DNA of 57,220 nucleotides from an uncultured Anaerolineae bacterium (GTDB lineage: Bacteria; Chloroflexota; Anaerolineae; Anaerolineales; Villigracilaceae). Position 1 is the stretch's first letter; each line of letters opens with the position of its first letter. The notes beneath the pieces were generated by a model. The model was not told the origin of the DNA and made no database searches. It saw only the letters and a list, made by a program, of their open reading frames with translations. Location of the stretch: contig CAILYI010000170.1 in assembly GCA_903838415.1 (NCBI GenBank), forward strand, positions 1-57,220. The letters are read 5' to 3'. Of this stretch, positions 54,015 through 57,220 are shown one piece after another. A program made the position numbers and the translations under genes.

Positions 54015-55262
54015 TTACCGTTTTACCAATTCCGTCTTCTCGTAATCCTTGATCACATCCATGAACGCCATCCCCACCGGCGCGCCGTGCTTGAGACAAT
54101 AAAAATCCCAGATGGCGCCCGCGGGCATGACCTTCAGCTCTTCCTGCAAGGCCAAGCGGCTGGAGAAATCGCCGTCAGCCTCGAACTGATTCAGCATCTG
54201 GCGCGGCTCAAGCAGAGCATTCAACAGCGCCCGCAGCGTATTCCGGGCACCAATCGTCCAGGCGGCGATGCGGTTGATGCTCGCATCGAAATAATCCAGC
54301 CCGATATGCACCCGGTTCAACGCGTCGGCGCGCACGATTTCCTGGGCGATAGCCTGCAAATCATCGTTGAACGTGACGACGTGGTCGCTGTCCCAGCGCA
54401 CGCCGCGGCTGACATGCAGCAGGATTTCGTCGAGATAAATCAACACGGATGAGATTTTGTCAGCGATGGTTTCGGTCGGGTGGAAATGGCCGCTGTCAAG
54501 CGTCAACAACACTTTGCGGCTGACGGCGTAGCCAGTGTAAAACTCCATCGAACCGGTGACGTAGCTCTCAGAGCCGATGCCAAACAATTTTGGCTCGACG
54601 GCGTCCAGGTTGTGGGACAATTTCTCAGCCAGGACCGTGTCTAGGGCTTCCAGCAGCAGGCGGCGGGGCGTGGTTCGGTCGGCCGGGGTGTCCTTATAGC
54701 CATCCGGAATCCAGATATTCGTCACCGCCGGAGTGCCCAATTCCTTCCCAAAATAATCGCCTATCTTGCGGCTGGCGATGCAATGCTCGATCCAGAACTG
54801 GCGGATGGCCGGGTCGCGGTGCGAGAGCGTGAAACCGTCGTTGGCGAGCGGATGCGAGAAGCAGGTCGGGTTGAAATCGACACCGTGGCCCTTTTCCTTC
54901 GCCCAATCCAACCAGGCTGAGAAGTGTTTCGGCTCGATGGCGTTGCGCTCGACCGGTTTATCCGATTCGAGATAGATGGCGTGCAGGTTCAGGCGGTGCG
55001 AACCGGGCAGCAGGCGGTAGGCCACATCCAGGTCGCGGCGCAGTTCGTCGGCGCTGCGGGCTTTTCCGGGATAATTGCCGGTGGCGGCGATGCCGCCGGT
55101 CAGTTCGCCGCCGGGATTCTCGAAGCCGCCAACATCATCTCCCTGCCAGCAGTGCAGCGAAATGGCGACTTTCTCAAGCGCGGCGAGCGCCTTTTCAGTG
55201 TCCACACCAAGAGTAGCGTAGCGTTCTTTGGCCTGGGCATAGGCTTGTTCGATGTTATTCAT
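54015..55262 (-). CDS. rhaA: L-rhamnose isomerase
   Basis: 415 residues from the ATG at 55262 (AAGGAAG upstream). It interconverts L-rhamnose and L-rhamnulose. Very similar to the E. coli type throughout: [77 protein letters not shown] and RWDSDHVV, the last two holding metal ligands. Lies between the rhaD-like gene and the AOR/MoaD pair. The next enzyme, rhamnulokinase, is not in the window. Confidence 0.95.
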   Translation of the reverse strand: MNNIEQAYAQAKERYATLGVDTEKALAALEKVAISLHCWQGDDVGGFENPGGELTGGIAATGNYPGKARSADELRRDLDVAYRLLPGSHRLNLHAIYLESDKPVERNAIEPKHFSAWLDWAKEKGHGVDFNPTCFSHPLANDGFTLSHRDPAIRQFWIEHCIASRKIGDYFGKELGTPAVTNIWIPDGYKDTPADRTTPRRLLLEALDTVLAEKLSHNLDAVEPKLFGIGSESYVTGSMEFYTGYAVSRKVLLTLDSGHFHPTETIADKISSVLIYLDEILLHVSRGVRWDSDHVVTFNDDLQAIAQEIVRADALNRVHIGLDYFDASINRIAAWTIGARNTLRALLNALLEPRQMLNQFEADGDFSSRLALQEELKVMPAGAIWDFYCLKHGAPVGMAFMDVIKDYEKTELVKR

Positions 55263-55334
55263 GGGTGACTTCCTTTTCTGACCATGGACGATAGTCGACC
55301 GTGAAACCACCGTCCGTGGTCTGCCGATTATGGT

Positions 55335-56156
55335 CTAAAAAATATTCTGCTTGATATCGAAGGTCTTGCAAATGGCGCGGATTTCATCCGTACTGAGACC
55401 GGCGCCAATTTCACCAATGGACAGGTTGAGATATTCGTATTTCGCGGCAGTTTCGGCATATTCCACCCGATCGGCGGCGCGTTTGATGGAAATATCGGAG
55501 CGCGCCATGACGCCATGCTTGGCCCAAACCACGATGCGATGCTTGCGCAAAGCCGCGACATTGCCCGACATCAACTGCGCCGAACTCGGCACGGCAAACG
55601 GGATAAAGCCGATCCCTTCCGGCAGGTTGATGATGGTTTCCGGCTGCCAGCGCAGCAGGTGTGTGTTGAGATACTGCACATCCTGGTAGCGCGGGATGTG
55701 GCTCAGATAGGTAATATGCAGCGGCTGACCATGAATCACGGCGTGGAAATTGGTGCCGCTGGCCAGCACCTGGTCATAATGGACCGCCAGGTGCGAGTTG
55801 AATTCGCTGGTGACGCGCTCGAAACGGCGCTGGTACGAGGTGTAGAGTTTGCCGGTGCGCCCGCCTTCGTTGACCACGATACAGGCGACATTGGCGGTCG
55901 GCTCATCGATAATTTCGCGCAAGCGACGCCCGGAACCGCTGACCAGAAAAGTCGCGCCCGCCAGTTCAGGGACGGGCTGCGGCAGTTCGATCTCTTCCAC
56001 CATTGGAAAGCGGGAACGCGGCTCGACCGGCCAGCGCATAAAGACGGAAATATTTCCCGCCGCGCCTTCACTGGCTTCAATATTGGCGAGGTGTTTACCT
56101 GCTTCGCCCATCATGTGGAGCAAGTCGTCTAATTCAGGGTATGGAGGGTTAATCAT
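55335..56156 (-). CDS. rhaD: Rhamnulose-1-phosphate aldolase (RhaD type)
   Basis: 273 residues, matching the 274 of E. coli RhaD. Class II aldolase elements: GNISVFMRW, SGSGRRLREI, NFHAVIHGQPLHIT with zinc-binding His, and WAKHGVMARS. PEGIGFIPFAVP and SGNVAALRKHRIVVWAKHG also match RhaD. It cleaves L-rhamnulose 1-phosphate to DHAP and L-lactaldehyde. AAAGGAT lies before the ATG. It follows the sugar-binding protein gene after a terminator-like hairpin. Confidence 0.9.
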   Translation of the reverse strand: MINPPYPELDDLLHMMGEAGKHLANIEASEGAAGNISVFMRWPVEPRSRFPMVEEIELPQPVPELAGATFLVSGSGRRLREIIDEPTANVACIVVNEGGRTGKLYTSYQRRFERVTSEFNSHLAVHYDQVLASGTNFHAVIHGQPLHITYLSHIPRYQDVQYLNTHLLRWQPETIINLPEGIGFIPFAVPSSAQLMSGNVAALRKHRIVVWAKHGVMARSDISIKRAADRVEYAETAAKYEYLNLSIGEIGAGLSTDEIRAICKTFDIKQNIF

Positions 56157-56336
56157 GGTTTATCCTTTTGTTATTTCTACCAATTTTGCACAGGCAGCAT
56201 CCCAACCAGCAGGTCTGATGATAACTCTTTTTGGCCGGGGGAAATGCCTGATTGCCATTTTCGTTTCATCGGCTTCAGCATGCGCCGAACAGTTTCGACG
56301 CGCGCTGAAGAATACGAAACCGTATCTTTTTCGGTA

Positions 56337-56372
56337 AAACTGCGGACGGGGGCAAACCCGCCCGCAGTTTTA
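56337..56372 (-). terminator. Terminator-like hairpin after the sugar-binding protein gene
   Basis: Inverted repeat AAAACTGCGGACGGG with CCCGCCCGCAGTTTT (one mismatch), T run on the minus strand. It lies about 20 bases past the stop at 56394 and 180 bases before rhaD, so it may reduce read-through from a highly expressed binding protein. An ATACG-N4-CGTAT repeat near 56313 may be an operator. Confidence 0.75.
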
Positions 56373-56393
56373 TTTTAGGACAAAAACAGTACC

Positions 56394-57220
56394 TTACTGA
56401 CCGACGTTATCTTTATTGTAGACGGTGAAGGGGCCCATCACGATGCGCAGACCGTTCGCGCGGGTGGGGTCCTTCTCGATGGTGTAGGTGCCCATGCGTC
56501 CAGCTTCAAAGGTCTCGCCTTCAACGCCCTTGATGGCGCCGGTGGCGATCATGTAGCTGGCGTAGTAGCTGACATAACCGAGGTCGACGAAGCTCCACAG
56601 GGCGAACTCGGGAGCGCAGCCGTTCTTGGTGTAAGAAGCCATTTCAGCGGGCAGACCCAGGCCAGAGACCTTGATCTTGTCGCACAGGTTCTCGTCTTGC
56701 ATGGCCTTGGAGGCGGCAACGATACCAACGGTGGTGGGGGACATGATCAGTTTCATATCCGGATATTTGTCAACCAGCGCCAGCGCCTGCTTGTAGGAGG
56801 TTTCAGACTGGTCGTTGCCATAGACAACATCCAGCAGTTCCAGCTTGGCGTACTTCGGATCCTTGAGGGCTTCCTTCATGGAAGCGATCCAGGCATTCTG
56901 GTTGGCAGCATCGGGGGAAGCTGACAGAACGGCGAACTTGCCGCCATCTGCGCCGAGGATGCTGAGGGCCATATCAGCCATGACAGTACCGGTCTGGTCG
57001 AAGTCCACCTGGGCAACAAAGAGCTGTTCGCCATCAGCGGAGGGAACCGGGGAGTCCCAGGTTACGACGGTCATACCCTTTTCACGGGCAGCTTTCACAG
57101 CCGGGACGATCTGATCGCCAGCATTGTTGGAGATCATGATAGCCTGAACGCCCTGTGTGGTGGCGTTGGTGACAATTTCGATCTGTCCGGCCACGCTGTT
57201 TTCAGGGGTTGGGCCAAGGA
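56394..57220 (-). CDS. Sugar ABC transporter substrate-binding protein (RhaS-like), N-terminus beyond window
   Basis: At least 275 residues; the frame is open to the right edge, so start, signal and lipobox are missing. The visible part is a periplasmic-binding type I domain: [61 protein letters not shown] and [11 protein letters not shown]. It resembles rhamnose and autoinducer-2 binding proteins and is placed in a rhamnose operon, so L-rhamnose is the likely ligand. The rest of the transporter, and perhaps rhamnulokinase, should be upstream beyond the edge. Confidence 0.85.
   Translation of the reverse strand, partial: LGPTPENSVAGQIEIVTNATTQGVQAIMISNNAGDQIVPAVKAAREKGMTVVTWDSPVPSADGEQLFVAQVDFDQTGTVMADMALSILGADGGKFAVLSASPDAANQNAWIASMKEALKDPKYAKLELLDVVYGNDQSETSYKQALALVDKYPDMKLIMSPTTVGIVAASKAMQDENLCDKIKVSGLGLPAEMASYTKNGCAPEFALWSFVDLGYVSYYASYMIATGAIKGVEGETFEAGRMGTYTIEKDPTRANGLRIVMGPFTVYNKDNVGQ

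Overview
The window looks like a chromosomal piece from an anaerobic or facultatively anaerobic member of the Chloroflexota, most likely class Anaerolineae. This is an inference from gene content: G+C-rich coding sequence, a Thr/Pro-rich DNRLRE surface protein, DUF348/G5/3D and LytR-CpsA-Psr envelope proteins, a V4R/roadblock signalling group, ferredoxin-dependent oxidoreductases (a fused indolepyruvate oxidoreductase and two tungsten-type aldehyde oxidoreductases) and very large PAS kinases. No rRNA, tRNA, CRISPR array or replication origin was seen.

Layout. 1-1149: 5'-truncated IS4-type transposase. 1302-4530: envelope genes and rsmA on +. 4536-7199: a GT2 glycosyltransferase, then a roadblock / V4R / response-regulator signalling set on -. 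7390-9768: an L,D-transpeptidase and a DNRLRE surface protein, convergent. 10126-11100: a SufR-like regulator and a SufT/MIP18-like factor behind a near-consensus promoter. 11331-15986: fused IorAB and an ABC-F ATPase. 16012-17339: hairpins, a 21-bp tandem repeat and a triple DUF5666 protein. 17500-21250: NAD(P)HX repair enzyme and the first aldehyde ferredoxin oxidoreductase. 21459-28446: two amino-acid ABC transporter loci flanking an HprK/PCK-like P-loop protein and an SCP2 protein. 28503-29561: HTH/ferredoxin fusion. 29834-45456: a 15.6-kb block of five sensory genes (8-PAS kinase, CheB-CheR-PAS fusion, diguanylate cyclase, PAS kinase, dual receiver, hybrid kinase with phosphotransfer domain). 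46099-48170: SixA, CHAD and a YgiT-like small protein. 48233-57220: a minus-strand sugar operon running into the right edge.

The most interesting system is the last one. Read 5'->3' on the minus strand it encodes a sugar-binding protein, RhaD-type aldolase, RhaA, a MoaD-like carrier, aldehyde ferredoxin oxidoreductase, a second class II aldolase, then LutA, LutB and LutC. Together these predict that L-rhamnose is cleaved to DHAP and L-lactaldehyde, that lactaldehyde is oxidised by the tungsten enzyme with reduction of ferredoxin, and that L-lactate is then oxidised to pyruvate by LutABC. The tungsten enzyme would replace the usual NAD-dependent lactaldehyde dehydrogenase or propanediol oxidoreductase. 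A rhamnulokinase is not in the window and may lie beyond the right edge.

Second themes are a possible amino-acid fermentation set (amino-acid transporters, IorAB, first AOR), a large PAS sensory block with CheB/CheR chemistry but no chemotaxis core genes, and families of small intergenic repeats that sit between operon genes.
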